Assembly: GCA_013398615.1 (NCBI GenBank)
Contig: VZSR01003803.1
Location: 65,473,521-65,537,520 of the forward strand
From: Brachypodius melanocephalos
Lineage: Eukaryota; Chordata; Aves; Passeriformes; Pycnonotidae
Direction of reading: 5' to 3'
Length of the DNA stretch: 64,000 nucleotides
Shown here: positions 48,266 through 61,221 of the stretch, in pieces
Numbering within the stretch: position 1 is the first letter of the stretch
Layout of the letters: each line of letters begins with the position of its first letter
Made by a program: the position numbers and the translations under genes
Notes under the pieces: generated by a model
Database searches by the model: none
Seen by the model: the letters and a program-made list of their open reading frames with translations, nothing else
Told to the model about the DNA's origin: nothing

Positions 48266-50823
48266 TCATACTTCCATCTGCTAAAAGACTTTCCCAGGCT
48301 GTCAGCAGTGCACATACATCAAGGAATATTGAAATATTAAACTGCTGGAACAGATTTGGGAGAAATCAAAGGCTTTTTTCTGGTAAGATTTTTTTTTTTT
48401 TTTTAAACTTCAGATTAAATAAAATAGGCCAGAATGTAGAAAAGTTTGGGAACTGTCTTTAAAGATGAGTAAATCTTTAATGTAATAGATATATGGTTTA
48501 CTAGTAACATAAGTTGTTATGATGGTACACATTTTTCCTGAAATTTTAATTGCATATTCATCAAGGAACTGATTTGATGAAGCACTTAAGAATAAGCTTA
48601 ATTATAAACTCGTGAATAGTCCCACTCTCAGTTTTATTTTAAGATTGTGAATTTGTTGGTTTTTGAGACAAGGAACACACTTTGCTATTGTACTTAATTG
48701 TTTTTCCTTGTGTGGAAAAACATTTGTGGAAATTAATCTTTTTTGGGGACTAATTTTGTGTGGATTCTACTAATTTCCCAATTTTTTTGTAACAGTGGTG
48801 TCACTGAGGAGGTGAGGAGTGTAGGGGAGACAGGTGCCATGCTCCTGAGGAAATACGACATTTTAAAAAGCTGAATATGCTGATTTGATACCTCACTTTT
48901 AGCATTAGAGGCAATTTAGGAAGATCTTGTAAACAATTCTGCTGTAGAATTGCAGAATTCTGGGGTAGATTTGCAATTGCAAACAAAAATCTCAACACGT
49001 TTTTTGGTGTGGCTTTGTGCCTTTTTATTTATTTTTTTTTTAATGAGTTCATGTCAGTCCCCTTAAACGAATCTTTTCAAGACATGGGGCAATATTTCCA
49101 GTGTTTCACAGGAACAGCAGTAGAACCAGATAGTCTGAAGCCAGTTCATATCTCTGCTATTTTGAGAAAAAAATGTTTGGTAAAGCGACTATGTCTTCAG
49201 GTTGAAAAAAGATTTTAGTCCTGAATTAATCTTTTCTACAGAGAGACTTGGCTTTTTGATCTTCCTAAGGAACCTCTTTAGAAGTAAGAGAGCTTTGAAT
49301 TCTGACAGGTGACTGACAGACAGTGAAGAAGAGGCACAATGCAGCTTGTGTTCCAGAGAAGTCTAGTCATCTGAAAGGCCAGTTGAATTGAGGGTGGGAA
49401 TAAACATTTTCCTGCTATGCATTTTTAAAACATCAGCGATGTCAGCAAATACTTCTGGAGAAATTTATTATAGATGTCTTGAGGTGACTCATGAGTCATT
49501 ATCTGATGGCTCCTTCGAAGATAAAAAGGCAAGGAAAAGAAAGGATGCTACTTGCCATGTTCTAAAATTCAGAAGATTAGATGATGCCAGGGAAATTGTA
49601 TAAGCACTGATTGAAAAAAGATTTTTTTTTTTTCCATCTCTTTCCTTTAGATAGCTGGAAATGCTGCTTCAGAAGTTTGAGCACATTTATTGTCAGGAAA
49701 GTCATGGAGATGATGAGTTTACATATGCTGCATGACAGGGTAGAAGGGGGTGAACCCCAGTACCTAGACTGGACAGTTTGAGATGGAAAGTTTCATGTGG
49801 CATCCAAGGTAGTGATTTTTATCTCCCTGCTTACCATCTGTGGATTTTTTAGGAATTCAGGTAATCTAGCACAACATATGCTGGCACAAAGCTTTTATGT
49901 CACTTCTGTACTAAACTGATTATAGCATACATTTACAATAAAATAAATGTTCTGTTATCAGGAGTTTTAATTGTAAAACTTTGACAGGAAATATTTTGAG
50001 AGTACTATAAACCTGGCCCACTGTAAAATCTTCCTGGGTAGGAGAGCAAATACTGACTGGTTTTCGACTTGGAGCACTCTGATTCAAGAGATTAAGCAAG
50101 TAGGCCAGTGTAATGGCTTTATAAGAGACAAAATTAAAATAAGGAAAGAAAGGAATGGATCTCAAATTCCTCATTGATGTCTAAATCAGAACAGGATTTC
50201 TTCTGCAAATAAGTTTATAGCCTGTATCCCTTCTGTATTGCACCCATTGATATAATTTTGGTTATGTTATTCAAGCTTTTACAGTGTCAGCTGAAGAAAT
50301 ATATTTTCCTTCTCTTATCTGTGCTGTCAGATTTAGCATCAGTCTGTTGGGGAATTTATGCTCAAGTAACTTTTGATTGTTGTGCAGCTTCTTGTTTTGG
50401 CTATTTTTAAAGCCCAATACCATGTTCTTTTTGCAGGCTTCACGACTATCCAGCTTTACACAAAAGGGGTTGTTTCTTTGTGATGCTGCCACTGATCCCT
50501 GACAGATTGTGTATGTGTTCATGTCCAAGTTTAGCTGAGTAAAAACCTGGCCTACTTTCTAAAGATTTTTTTCAGGTTGTAATAAATGTGCCAAATTTGG
50601 AAGCAGAGAAGATTGTCCAAGGTGTCTGATTTGCATGCCAGTACTTGGAGTGCATTTACAGATCATTGGGGTTTCTTAGCAGTGCTGGATTGTCTGGGTG
50701 GCTTTGGTGCTGTACCTTCTTCAACGTCTCCTGCTGCTTTGGCAGTGTCAGTTTCGTAAGGGAACTCTGAAGACTTTCCACATAAATCTTTGCACTTTTG
50801 AAACTGAGAAAAATTGTTTTTTA
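48266..50823. other. Non-coding stretch with a weak open segment
   Basis: T-runs near 48391-48404 and 49621-49633. The open segment at 49437-49603 on the + strand is discussed in findings. No recognised mobile element. Confidence 0.45.
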
Positions 50824-51012
50824 CCACAGAATCGTTATGATTGGGGAAGACCTCCAAGATCGTCAGTTGACCAAATACCACCATGCACACTAAACTATAT
50901 CACAAAGTGCCACACCTGCTTATTTTTCAAACAATTCAAGAGAGTGACTCTAACACTTCCCTAGGGAGCTTTTCCAATGCCTAACCACTCTTTCAGTGGT
51001 TAAGCTCAATCA
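50824..51012 (-). mobile_element. CR1 LINE 3' end, - strand, decayed
   Basis: CACAGAATCGTTATGATTGG, GGAAGACCTCCAAGATCGTC, AGTGCCACACCTGCTT, ACACTTCCCTAGGGAGCTTT and CCAATGCCTAACCACTCTTT follow the reverse-complement order of a CR1 3'UTR, with about one base in five changed. Confidence 0.85.
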
Positions 51013-52298
51013 TACTCACTTGCAGGAAAAAAAGTAGGCTCTATATGCTTTTGTTCATGTATTTTTTTTTTCAATTAAATTTTTAAAAATATTTTTCTGC
51101 TCCAAACCCCAAAAGTAATATTTATTTGTCTTTAAGCAGTCAGGAAGCACTTCTGCTTCAGATCAGGTGCCTAAAAGGCTAGAGATGAGTCATAGGCCAG
51201 ATCCCTAGTTTGAGTAAGTTTGAATGAAGTAAATTGAGTGGTAATAGATTAGGCTGGTTCTATACTCTGTGCAGATTTTCTTTTAACTACACAAAATCCA
51301 AAAACCTGTTTATTCCAGGTCACTTGAATGAAATGAATGAATGAATGAAATCTCTTGAACTCCTCAAGGATTCATCTAGTGTTGAAAGCTCTCTAGCTTC
51401 ATTTGTGATGGATAGTGTTATCTGAAATACCTTTTCCTGTAATGACTAATTGCACATTAAAATACTAACTCTTCAGTCCTGCTCTTTTAAGGAAATAGGA
51501 CAGTCCTGCTTTTTGTCCTTAAATGGTGCTGAAAGGCTTCTAAAAGTTCTTCACGAGTTTTTAGAAAAATTTCAGAATTCTCAGGCACAGCCCATTATAA
51601 CTTTCTTGCTAAAAAAAAGTGTTTTCATCTTTGTTGTGTGTATCTAATGCACCTTGAAAGGCAAATGTGATCTACTCAGAAACAGCACACAGCTTTTATA
51701 AACTTTGATTGCATTATGGATTTGATGTCGATTGTTAATATGATTCTCAACTGCTTTGTAGCTTTTCTTTGTCATGGCTGAATATTTTACTCTATTGATC
51801 CTTAATTTAGGATTTTTCCTCTGTAATTGTTTATTCTTCTGCCTGATTTCAAGAATTTTGTCAGGTATGTAAGGTGAATTGTGTCAAATCAGTCATTAAA
51901 ATAAAACAGCGCCACATCGCAAAAAGTAACCTACTTGAAATTTGATAGAAATATGTGTGATGATAAAAATTTGACCTCAGCTCATTTTAGAGGTAAGTGT
52001 AGATGGACAGATTGTATTGGCAGTGTTATAAGTGTCTGTACTTGTCAGCATGTAAAATATGCTAGGGGGGATAGATGGCTGTGTCCTTAGTTTATGGTTG
52101 CCATCTGGTACCTATTCTCCTTTGTTATTTCTCCCTACAGCTTCATCCTGTGCCCTTCAGCATCATAACAGCAGATCCAGCTCTTTGGGACATGCTTTCC
52201 TGCTACAATAAAAATTCTCAAAAGCATGTAATTGGGCCTCAAAATTATTTTGTATTTTATTAAAGAAATAACCTTCTCTAACATTCTCACGTGACAGT
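51013..52298. other. Non-coding stretch
   Basis: Contains a short GAAT tandem (51326-51350). Otherwise AT-rich, with nothing recognised. Confidence 0.5.
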
Positions 52299-53320
52299 GC
52301 TACTGACTATTTCAGTGGGTGAGGGAAGGGCTACAGATGTCATTTATCTGGACTTCTGTAAAGCCTTTGGCACAGTCCCCCACAAAATTCCTCTCTCAGA
52401 GTTGGAGAGAGATGGATTTGATAAGTGGACTGTTAGGTGGGTAAGTTGTTGAAGGCTTGCATCCAGAGGGCTGTGGTCAGTGGCTCAGAGTTTTCTTGGA
52501 CATCAGTGACCAGTGGTGCCCTCAGGGGTCCTTAATGGGACCAGTGTAATTTAATATCTTCATTAACGACAAAGACAAGAAAATTGAGTACACCTTTGGC
52601 AAATTTGCAGATGATACCAGGCTGGTGTGGTTGGTGCTTCTGAATGATGGGATCCATCCAGAGGGACCTGGATAGGCTTGAGAAATGGGCCCATAGGAAT
52701 CTTATAAACCTTAATAAGACCAAGTGCAAGGTGCTGCACTTGGGCTGGGGCAACCCCCTGTATCAGTGTGGGCTGGGAGATGGACAGCAGCTCTGCTGAG
52801 ATGAACACATTGGAGAGCAGCCCTGCTGAGTAGGACTTGGGAATGCTGGTGGGTGAGAGCCTGGACATGGCCCAGTCATGTGCACTTGCAGCCCAGAAAG
52901 CCAGACATGTCCTGTGCTACATCAAAAGCAATGCGACCAGAGTTTGTTCAGCCTGAAAAAGAGAAGGCTTTGGGGTGGCCTCATTTCAGCCTTCTAGGAC
53001 CTGAGGGGAGCCTGCAAGAAAACTAGAGAGGGACTGTTTTCAGTCGCATGTGGTGACACGACAAGGGGGAATGGCTTCATACTGAAAGAGAATAGGTTTA
53101 GACTAGATACTAGGAGGAAGTTCTTTGCTGTGATGGCAGTGATGCACTGGAACAAGTTGTCCAGAGAACCTGTGGATGACCTGTCCTTGGTAGTGTTGAA
53201 GGTCAGGTTGGATGAAGCTCTGAGGAACCTGCTGTAGTGGAAGGTCTCCCTGCACACAGCAGGCAATTGGAACTACATGATCTTCAACTTCCCTTCCAGC
53301 CCAACCCACTCTATGATTCT
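52299..53320 (+). mobile_element. CR1 LINE, 1.0 kb, with reverse-transcriptase remnant and internal deletion
   Basis: Begins in the RT domain: a YLDFCKAFGTVPHK motif near 52345-52385 keeps the catalytic Asp of LDF but has AFG where AFD is usual. The FADD catalytic box is intact at 52604-52615 (FGKFADDTRL). It lies in a different frame from LDF, so at least one frameshift separates them. At about 52940 the sequence jumps from ATCAAAAGCAATGCGACCAG to AGTTTGTTCAGCCTGAAAAA, missing the block that normally lies between in CR1. The 3'UTR then runs to CCACTCTATGATTCT. Inactive. Confidence 0.93.
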
Positions 53321-56300
53321 TTACTCAGGTATAAGAATTAGTGCATGTTGGAAATTGTTTTCTTGTGCTTTTTAGATCTTATATGGAACACTACTTTATA
53401 CCTATATCTTACTACATTTTCTGGTTCTATTGCAGTATATCCCAAAAAGATTAAATGTACCAATAAGATTCACCTGAAAGCTTTTTGGCCAAAGATTTGT
53501 CTGAAGGTTGGAGTAGGAGATGGGGAAGTTTTCATGTTTGTCATTGCTGTACTGACTGGGTGTACTGAGTGTGGAAGGGAAGGGATTGACCTTCAAAGAG
53601 TGTGAGCTCTTGGAGCAGTGTCTGAGAGATGTGCAGAAGGTACTGATTGATATGGAGGACAATGCACCAGGCTGGTCCTTGACTGAGAGCTGTCTGAACA
53701 AGTGCTATTTCAACAGAAAATGTGTTGTGCAACACACAATGTCAGCCTACTTTAGCAAAGAAAACGTGTTTCTATAGTCTGACTGTATAAATAATAAGAG
53801 TACACACACATATGTCTCTAAAGATTCCTAAAAATACGCCTCATTTACTAGTGGTTGAGAAAACATACTTTCAAATAAAAACAAAACAAAGCAGAAGAAC
53901 CCAGAAAAAATATTATATAGCAGTTGTCAGACCATTGCATCTGGTTCTTGGTTTGCTTTACCTTAGAATGTGAGCAAGTGCTTTCTAAGAGGGGTTTTGG
54001 TAGTAGGGCTTTTTTGTTTGTTTTGTTTTCTTTTGTTTTGGGTTGTTTTTTATTGTTGTTTTGGAGGGGTTTTTTTAAGAAAGATTGGAGAACCTTGATG
54101 TGTAAATAGTGACTTTTCACTACTTAGCCATGTTTCTCATAGTTCTGATTTTGTTGTTATGTTCCTAATTCGTGGAAGTGTTCATATATTGGGTTTTGAT
54201 TGACAAGTCAGCTGATGAAAACAAGTCATAAAATATCTATGTTGCCAAGCCTTCTTTTTCTTCCTTGTTTTTACCATTAGCAGATGACTTTCTGTTATTC
54301 TTGGCATACATAGTGTTCACTTTTGTGTAATACCTGATGTTTGGTGCCTTTGTTAATAACAGGACTCTTTATGAGTTTTTCTTACTGTGGTTCATGTGAG
54401 TTTTAACATTTGGAATTCCTTTATTAGGTCGCTATTTTTGAGCAGTCCAGAACTCTGGCTTTTTTGCAGCTTGTTATTTCTTTCAGGAGGGAAAAATGAG
54501 AAGGCTCTAGTGTACTGTTGACTTGAACTCTTTACAAAAATTCAGCTTTAAAGCAACAACTGCCTTGAATAGACTGCCTACTTAGCAGTATGGGATAGAC
54601 CTATCCTTTAATGCTATTAAATTTCTTGAAGCATTGCTTAGTTTAGAAAGTAGGACACAAACTGTAGTCCCCTTCTCAAAACTCAAAATGATGATTACTC
54701 TTATTTTTGTTGTGAGCCCAGCAGTGTGCAGCTACTTCAATTGTAAATGTTAAAAAACCACTTTTTGCTGAAATCTGTCCTGGAAACCAGATAGCCTTTT
54801 GCAAACTCTGTCCTCACAGACTGTGTGCAGATTTGTGCAAGATTTCACAAGCAATCACAGGCTATGCAGAAATCAGCTTGAGCTGGGAAACTGTTGGTCC
54901 TACACAGGAAGTCCTTTGTATGACAGAGCTCAGTGTCTTCTACTGCAGTTCCAGAAAGAAGGTATAGTGCTCTTATTTCATTAAATACAAATTCTCAGTC
55001 TAAACCTTTTCTTTTCTTGAGTATTCTTAGACTGAGCTACATCTCAGTTGTAATTTGATGTGGACACAATGGCTCACTATTCCTTTAACCTGTATTAGCA
55101 GAGTTTTGAAGCATCATATTAAACTGCGTCTGGAAGTGCCACTGAATGAGTATGCACTGAATGAAAATTCATAGTAAAATATAACCTCTCATTTTACCTG
55201 AACTAATGGTGAGACTGACTTTAAATAGCTTGAAAGTGTTGGAAGTATCATATGATGCTGTCACTCAATTCCCTGTTTTACAATTTCTTTTAATTTATTT
55301 TTCTCTTTCTGATACATACAGCATTACTGCAATTATTTTGCAGCATCTCTGAGAGTGGTAGAGAAAAGTCAAATGCTGCATGTATTAATCCTGAGAAGTC
55401 TTTAGTCTTCAGGTCCAGGTAATTACAGTTTCTGTCTTGTCATAGGATGGATTATTCATTATCTTATATATGGCTGTTGCCAGTCTTCCTAATTAGTACT
55501 GATCTGTTCTAGAGTGCAGTGACTTCTTAACTTAGAAAGCAGACTGAAATTCTTCTAAAAAGACAAATGAACTGTGTTTGGAGAAGAAAAAGCATTGTCT
55601 GTGTAATTTAAAGAAAAACAAACCATTTTTATCAAATTCCATTCTATTTTTCTTATATGTGCCTGTTACTGAAATTAGGATCACTATTGCTTATACATTT
55701 GCCTTATACAGTGCTTTTAATTTTTTTTTTCTGAAGATACTGGATTAAAATTTAACATTTAAGAAAAGTTTCAATGTTTTAGGATTGTTTTGTTTTTTTT
55801 TCTTTGCAGTTGGCTCTGTTGGCCAACACTGGCTTGAGGAGAGTGCCATTATGGTGTTTACCAGGTTTCTCTGGGTATAGTGGTATTTTTCTTACAACCA
55901 TAAGTCTCAGGAGTTAGAGAGTTACAGTGGTGCACTTCAGTGTGAGAGCCAGACAGAGAGAAAGATGCTTCAGAAAGAAAATTTGATTTGTATCTGGAAA
56001 TGCACAGGGGGGTTTTTGATCCCAGAATCTGCGAAGAAGAAACATCTGGTAATGATGACAGTGGAATATAACCTCTAGGGGAAAAAATCTGCAGGCATTA
56101 CAGTGTGTGTCTGTCTATTGACTTCTGTGAAAAACATGTCAGAGTAGTTGAATCTTTTGTTATTTCAGGTAATTCTAAAATATTTATTATAGATGCTTCC
56201 TGAATACATATGAGCTTTAAACATCACTTTATTTCCTACTGAAGCTCTTTCTGTAGTCTGCAACAGTGGAAATGAAGGACTACTTTCTGCTGTATTTCAG

Positions 56301-59300
56301 AAATACAAGGTTTTCTTCTCTCAAGCAATTATTCATTAAATTGCTGTTAATCAATATTCTCTAATGTGTTGGATATCTCTAAATTACTTTTTAGCCATAA
56401 TAAGAAAATAGTGTGGACTCTTGCTCAGAAACAAATTGCTGTTTTGAATGACCCAAAGCTGGAGCGGTGATTACAGAAAATTAAAGAAGAATAGAGTGGG
56501 AAAAATGAGTCTTAAGTTTTTGCTGCACTAAGCCTGGAGAAATCCCCCAAAGCAAGAATTTAAAGCTCAGAGTTTAATACTTTTGCCAGCATGCAAATAA
56601 AAATGCTACACTTGGTGTATTTTCATTGGGAAAAGAAGGAAAGGTGCTGCTTCTGGGTCTTTTCAGAAATCTTCTGAACATCAATTAATTTTTCTTCTCC
56701 AAACATTAAGCTGTAAAAGCACTGCAAATTGTAAAATCTTTCTGTGGACTTCAGAACACAAAGGTGAGCAATTGTATATGCTGACTAAAACCCCTTTTTT
56801 AAAAAAAAATTATCTGTAGGAGATGGGGATATTGTTTTTTTTTCTTATTCATCTTGGAGCAGAAAATAGAATATTACAGCTATTGGGAAATTCTGTGTAA
56901 CAAAGCTTATGATTACGTACTGTCTGCAGTATTTTTCAGTAATGTGGAAAGAATTGCTGACCTTCATAAAGACAAATGCATTACATTAGTACCATGATGC
57001 CTGGGTCCTCTTCTCCCAAAATCTTCAAATACTCCAGTGGGTGTTAAGTAAAATAGAATACTCTGTGGAAGTGAAGAAGTCATTACTGCTTCTGGCAGTA
57101 TCGTGGCTTCCTTTTAAAGTGTCTTAAAATGCCTAAAATTAAAAACCTATCAGAAAGTGGTACAAGCACAGCTTTTGCATACAGAAAAAGAGGAAGTAGA
57201 ATGGATGTGAGAAAAGGTGCACTGCATATGAAATGCCTCAGTAATGGATCATTTTGGGATGTATGACAAAGGAAAGTACTGAAGTATATAATGGCATAGG
57301 TCATAAAAAGAAGCAAAGAGGTAGTTTCCAGAAGGTGACACAAAGTCAGTCAGCTCATCTGTGGAGAATATCAACTCAAGAAGTATTTTCCAGGTCACTG
57401 CTAGCCATACTTGTCTTAACAGCTGTAGGTAGCTTCAAATAGCAAATTGTATGCAGTGGTTGACAGCTGAGAAAGAGGTGATGGTGCATGTGTGGTGGCT
57501 GCCTGTGTAGGAGAAGGATTTACTTTGGAGGAATTTCTCCATTTACTAAGTCTCCAGCTTTTTGGAGTTTCTCCTTTTACTAAGTCCCAGAAGACTGGTA
57601 AAGGCCAAGGGAAGTGTGAAAGGAATGAATATCACTCTGCTTCTCCCCTCCTGTTCTTTTTTGTTTTGTTTTGGTTTTTGTTTTCACCCTTTCAGGGGAA
57701 TGCAAGCTGAAAACTTAACTTTCTTTGACAAAAACATTGGTAGAAAATAGTTCCACTATTTGAAGATCCGTGGAACAAAACTGTTTGATCAAGAACAAAT
57801 CACACTAAAACAAGCCAGTCTATCACTGTGTTTCAGAAGAAAATTTGATGCAATAGATGTTTCCCTTGCTTAAATCCCAGTGTGACTTTTGCTATCATGA
57901 AATAAACATGGCAGGGAAACCTGGGTTAGGTGATGCAAAGTAGAGCACAGCTAGAAAACTTCCCTCTAGTTATCACCCAGTTACTTGTGAATTTTTAAGA
58001 TTTGCAAAGTTCTGATAGGTTTGGTGTTGCCCTGCATTTCTGTGAGCAAGCTGAGTGATGGAGTACATGTACTCTGTTACATTTCCAGGTGACATTTCCT
58101 CCTTAAGAACATGCTAGACAATTGTCACGATGATATAGGCAGAGCTGATCCTGTCTTGAGGAAATAGATGGAACATTTTCCATCTCATCGCTGCCTGGCA
58201 CCTGCTAGCTCTCTGTCTGGCAGCTTAGGAGGGGGAGAAGGGCTTTATTTGTTTTATTTTATTTATTTATTTTTAATATGCCAACATTTCCAGGGAATAG
58301 GAAACACCTGTTTCCTATATTTTTGCTTTTAAGCAGTGTTAAAAGCAATGCTTTTAAACATTGTTTCACTAGTCTGGGTCCTTTGTAACTTCACTATTAG
58401 TGACTTAGTTTGGTCCTTCTCTTCCATCCAAAGTGCAGCATTGCTTTTGAAAGGCCTCCTCTGTAGCCTGCGCATTCTAATGCTGAAGACAGTTGCAATA
58501 ATTTATATAACCTGATGTAATATTGGTTTGCTGTGCAAGAGCAAGGTATTTTATACATGTGATCCATAAAAATTTCATGGTTGTGGTCTGGGCTAGAGGG
58601 TAATAGAGCAATATAATTGAACAGTGTAGTTTTCACTTGCATAGGCCTATTTTCTAGGACTGTTTGAAGAAGAAACACAGTATTTCAACTGTGAGTCTGT
58701 CTCCTCCAGCAGAATCAATTCTGGCTTCTCAAAAGGTCATAAAAATCCCCACTAAGCTCATGGACATTGTCTTTTGAAATGCCTGAAAAGTGATCTGTAT
58801 ATCTTTCTTCAATTCTACAGATATTTTGGTCATCATTGCCTGAGAAGAACAGTTCTTTAAAATGGGTTTGGTCTACAAGGTGCAATTACTTAGATAACCA
58901 TTTATCCCAAAATATACACAAGCATACAACTGTTACTCTTCATAAGGTGCATGGTTGAGTTTTACTGATTCCATTGGTTCATTTCAGCCTGGATTACAAA
59001 GAAGAAAATGACCTTTCTCCAGCTCTAAATAGATTAGGTTAGTAGTTTCCCACCAGTTTGGAACCCTTCTTCCAAATGCGCTGTCCTGGTCCAAGCTACA
59101 TGTGGGTTTATATCTTTATTTACTGTTATATTGGAACTGCAGAAACAATTCAAGTTATTTTACATTTTTTTTCCTGAGTGATGGTGAAATATTGCCATAA
59201 AATAAAAATGCCAAATACCTTGAAATACTAGTGAAAGGTTGCTTATTGCTAAATACAACTCTGTGCTCTTTTCCCATCTGAGACTTCACTGAAAAGCCCC

Positions 59301-59493
59301 AAGATATAAATAGCCATAAATGTTATACTCAGGCTAACAACAATCTTCTTAGCATCCCAGTATATCTCATCTTCTTCTCTAAACCATGCCATCTTATGGA
59401 AAAAGCATACTATGAGAAGTCTTGTATTTTTAGAAGAAAAAATTCTTCTGGGAAAATTGGTACAAATTATTTTTTTCCACTATGCCATTGCTT
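53321..59493. other. Long non-coding stretch
   Basis: About 6.2 kb without a recognised element. Low-complexity T/G tract at about 54010-54080, an imperfect duplication around TTTACTAAGTC (57525-57590), and a T/G tract at about 57655-57685. Open frames at 53402-53777 overlap on both strands and show no known domain. Confidence 0.45.
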
Positions 59494-59528
59494 TATATAT
59501 ATATATATGTGTATATATACATACATAT
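59494..59528. repeat. TA-rich microsatellite
   Basis: (TA)7 followed by TGTGTATATATACATACATA. Likely polymorphic in length. Confidence 0.85.
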
Positions 59529-59546
59529 GCAGGAACATCTCTGCTA

Positions 59547-59582
59547 ATTTTCTCACTTATAAGTGAGAAAATGTGAGAAAAT
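59547..59582. repeat. 26-bp perfect palindrome plus duplicated half-arm
   Basis: 59547-59559 (ATTTTCTCACTTA) and 59560-59572 are perfect reverse complements with no spacer. The segment GTGAGAAAAT (59563-59572) is then repeated directly at 59573-59582. A 13-bp arm without a loop is rare by chance (about one in a thousand for a window this size at equal base use, more in AT-rich DNA). It sits beside the TA microsatellite. Confidence 0.85.
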
Positions 59583-60826
59583 GAAGAAAAACAATGGAAA
59601 AACAGGTTTCAGCATTACTCAGCAGAAGTTCAGTGGTTGATACTGTGATGAAGGGTTTTTTTTAAAAAGTTATAATTTACTGGATGTAGTAAATTATAGT
59701 TGTGTTACAGCTGTCAGCATAAATGAGCAAAATACACTTGGCAGTTAAGAATCCGTTTATGCTGTTTGTTCTTGAACTTGTTCACCATAATTTAATAATT
59801 CAATGTTGGTCTTACATGTAGGATCTGAATTAATGAAGGTCCCTTCTACTATATTTCTTAATCAAAAGCTGGCAGAAGGTGTGCATATTTCTCTGCTCAG
59901 AAACAGCTTCTGAGGGCTGCACTGTGCTACCTACACATGTGGTGCCCCTGGTGTGAGGTCTGTGTTCCTTCTTGGCTGTGGTGGGCAGAGCTAAAAGAGG
60001 CAGTGGGAAATAGTGAAAGGAACTTCAGGGGTGCAGAGTTCCCAAAAGAAAGGAGGTGGCTCTAGATGAGAAGAAACTGAAGGATAATTTGGTAACAAAA
60101 GATAGTAGGTAATGAATACGGGGCTGTAGGAATTTCTTGAAGGGCAACCATCAAACTTCTTCCAGGTTATCTCAAAGGTGGACTATGATTCATAGCAGGT
60201 TTTCTTTATCCAACCATTAAATAATAATATAAAGCTTTGAAAGCTGCTTTAGCCTTTCCACTCCTCCTTTAAGTGCCAGTTTCACAAATTATTTTAGCTC
60301 TGGTTCTTGGTGGCAAATAATTGGTTTGGTCTGTCACATAATGCTGCAGAAGTGAGAAAAAACAGTACAAATACCATGTAACATAAAAATGTTCCAGTAC
60401 CTTTGTTCCTGTTCCTTTTTCTTTGTATTTCGTAGAGCAGTGGAATATGCTGGGGTGGGAAAATCATTTTCTGGAGGAAAACATCTGAAAAATGACTTTG
60501 TATTTACACACATTTTGCCTCTTTTTTTTTTTTTTTTAAATTTCCAAACCCCATGTTAACATATACTATTTGTATTTGTTAAAAAAAAACTAAATAATAA
60601 TTATTTACAGAAAAATGTAGTGCAGGTGTCAAAGGTCTTCTCTAAAACAGGCAGTGTACTTCTGAGGGCCTTGGGATTTCCATTTGAGCCTGATGGAGAT
60701 GGCAACTTTTTACAAGGGGTTGAGGCAAGACATATTTTTTCTCTGAACAAAGGAAGAATAAGAGATAACTCTTCCTGTTGGCTAGAGCCTCTCCAAAAAC
60801 CCGACCTATTTAATTAAAAAAAAAAA
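59583..60826. other. Non-coding stretch
   Basis: T16 at 60522-60537 and A-rich patches near 60580 and 60815. The + strand frame at 60620-60817 is open for 65 codons with no domain. No recognised element. Confidence 0.4.
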
Positions 60827-61099
60827 TCAACCAAAAATTAGTTGCAGTAGAATATCCGTGGCAATGATAGACGTGGCCAGTGCAAGGATAGTTCCTGTTA
60901 AAATGGTATTTTGTGGGCTTAGATTTAGGTTGGAGATTAGGTTGTTTATGATCTTTGTGCCAGAACAAAGGTATGTATGAATATTGGTGAAATACTGGAT
61001 ATTGTAAGCACAGTCTGAGAGGACATGGTCTCCACTGTCCTGCAGGATAGTGCCCTTCAGCTGTGCCCAGAAGCATAAGGATTTGACAGATGAATCCAA
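60827..61099 (-). CDS. Possible terminal exon or retrocopy, unrecognised, with hydrophobic C-terminus
   Basis: On the - strand a frame runs from a splice-acceptor-like site (TTTTAACATTTTGTTCTCTCAG in two parts: a pyrimidine-rich tract, then CAG ending at 61100) to a TGA at 60827-60829, about 90 codons. It starts LDSSVKSLCFWAQLKG and ends in a hydrophobic segment (TILTGTILALATSIIATDI, then LLQLIFG) like a tail anchor. GC is higher than the flanks and codon use is not low-complexity. The same frame stays open upstream to an ATG at 61145-61147. About 290 bases past the stop the - strand has an A16 run, so a retroposed copy is an alternative. I do not recognise the protein; chance remains possible. 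Confidence 0.22.
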   Translation of the reverse strand: MDSSVKSLCFWAQLKGTILQDSGDHVLSDCAYNIQYFTNIHTYLCSGTKIINNLISNLNLSPQNTILTGTILALATSIIATDILLQLIFG

Positions 61100-61221
61100 C
61101 TGAGAGAACAAAATGTTAAAACTGAAGCCCAGATTAAGAAAGGACATTTCAACCTGGTTACTGGGAAAGAAATTCTCAATGCTCGTTTTACCTGATCACA
61201 AAAGATTGGTTGGTTTGGTGT

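Noticed and set aside
51326..51350. GAAT tandem as a meaningful minisatellite
   Set aside because: Only about five imperfect units; ordinary simple repeat.
60620..60817. 65-codon + strand frame (contains GFPFEPDGDGNFLQG)
   Set aside because: It looks protein-like, but there is no acceptor, donor or known domain, and the better-supported candidate lies on the opposite strand next to it.
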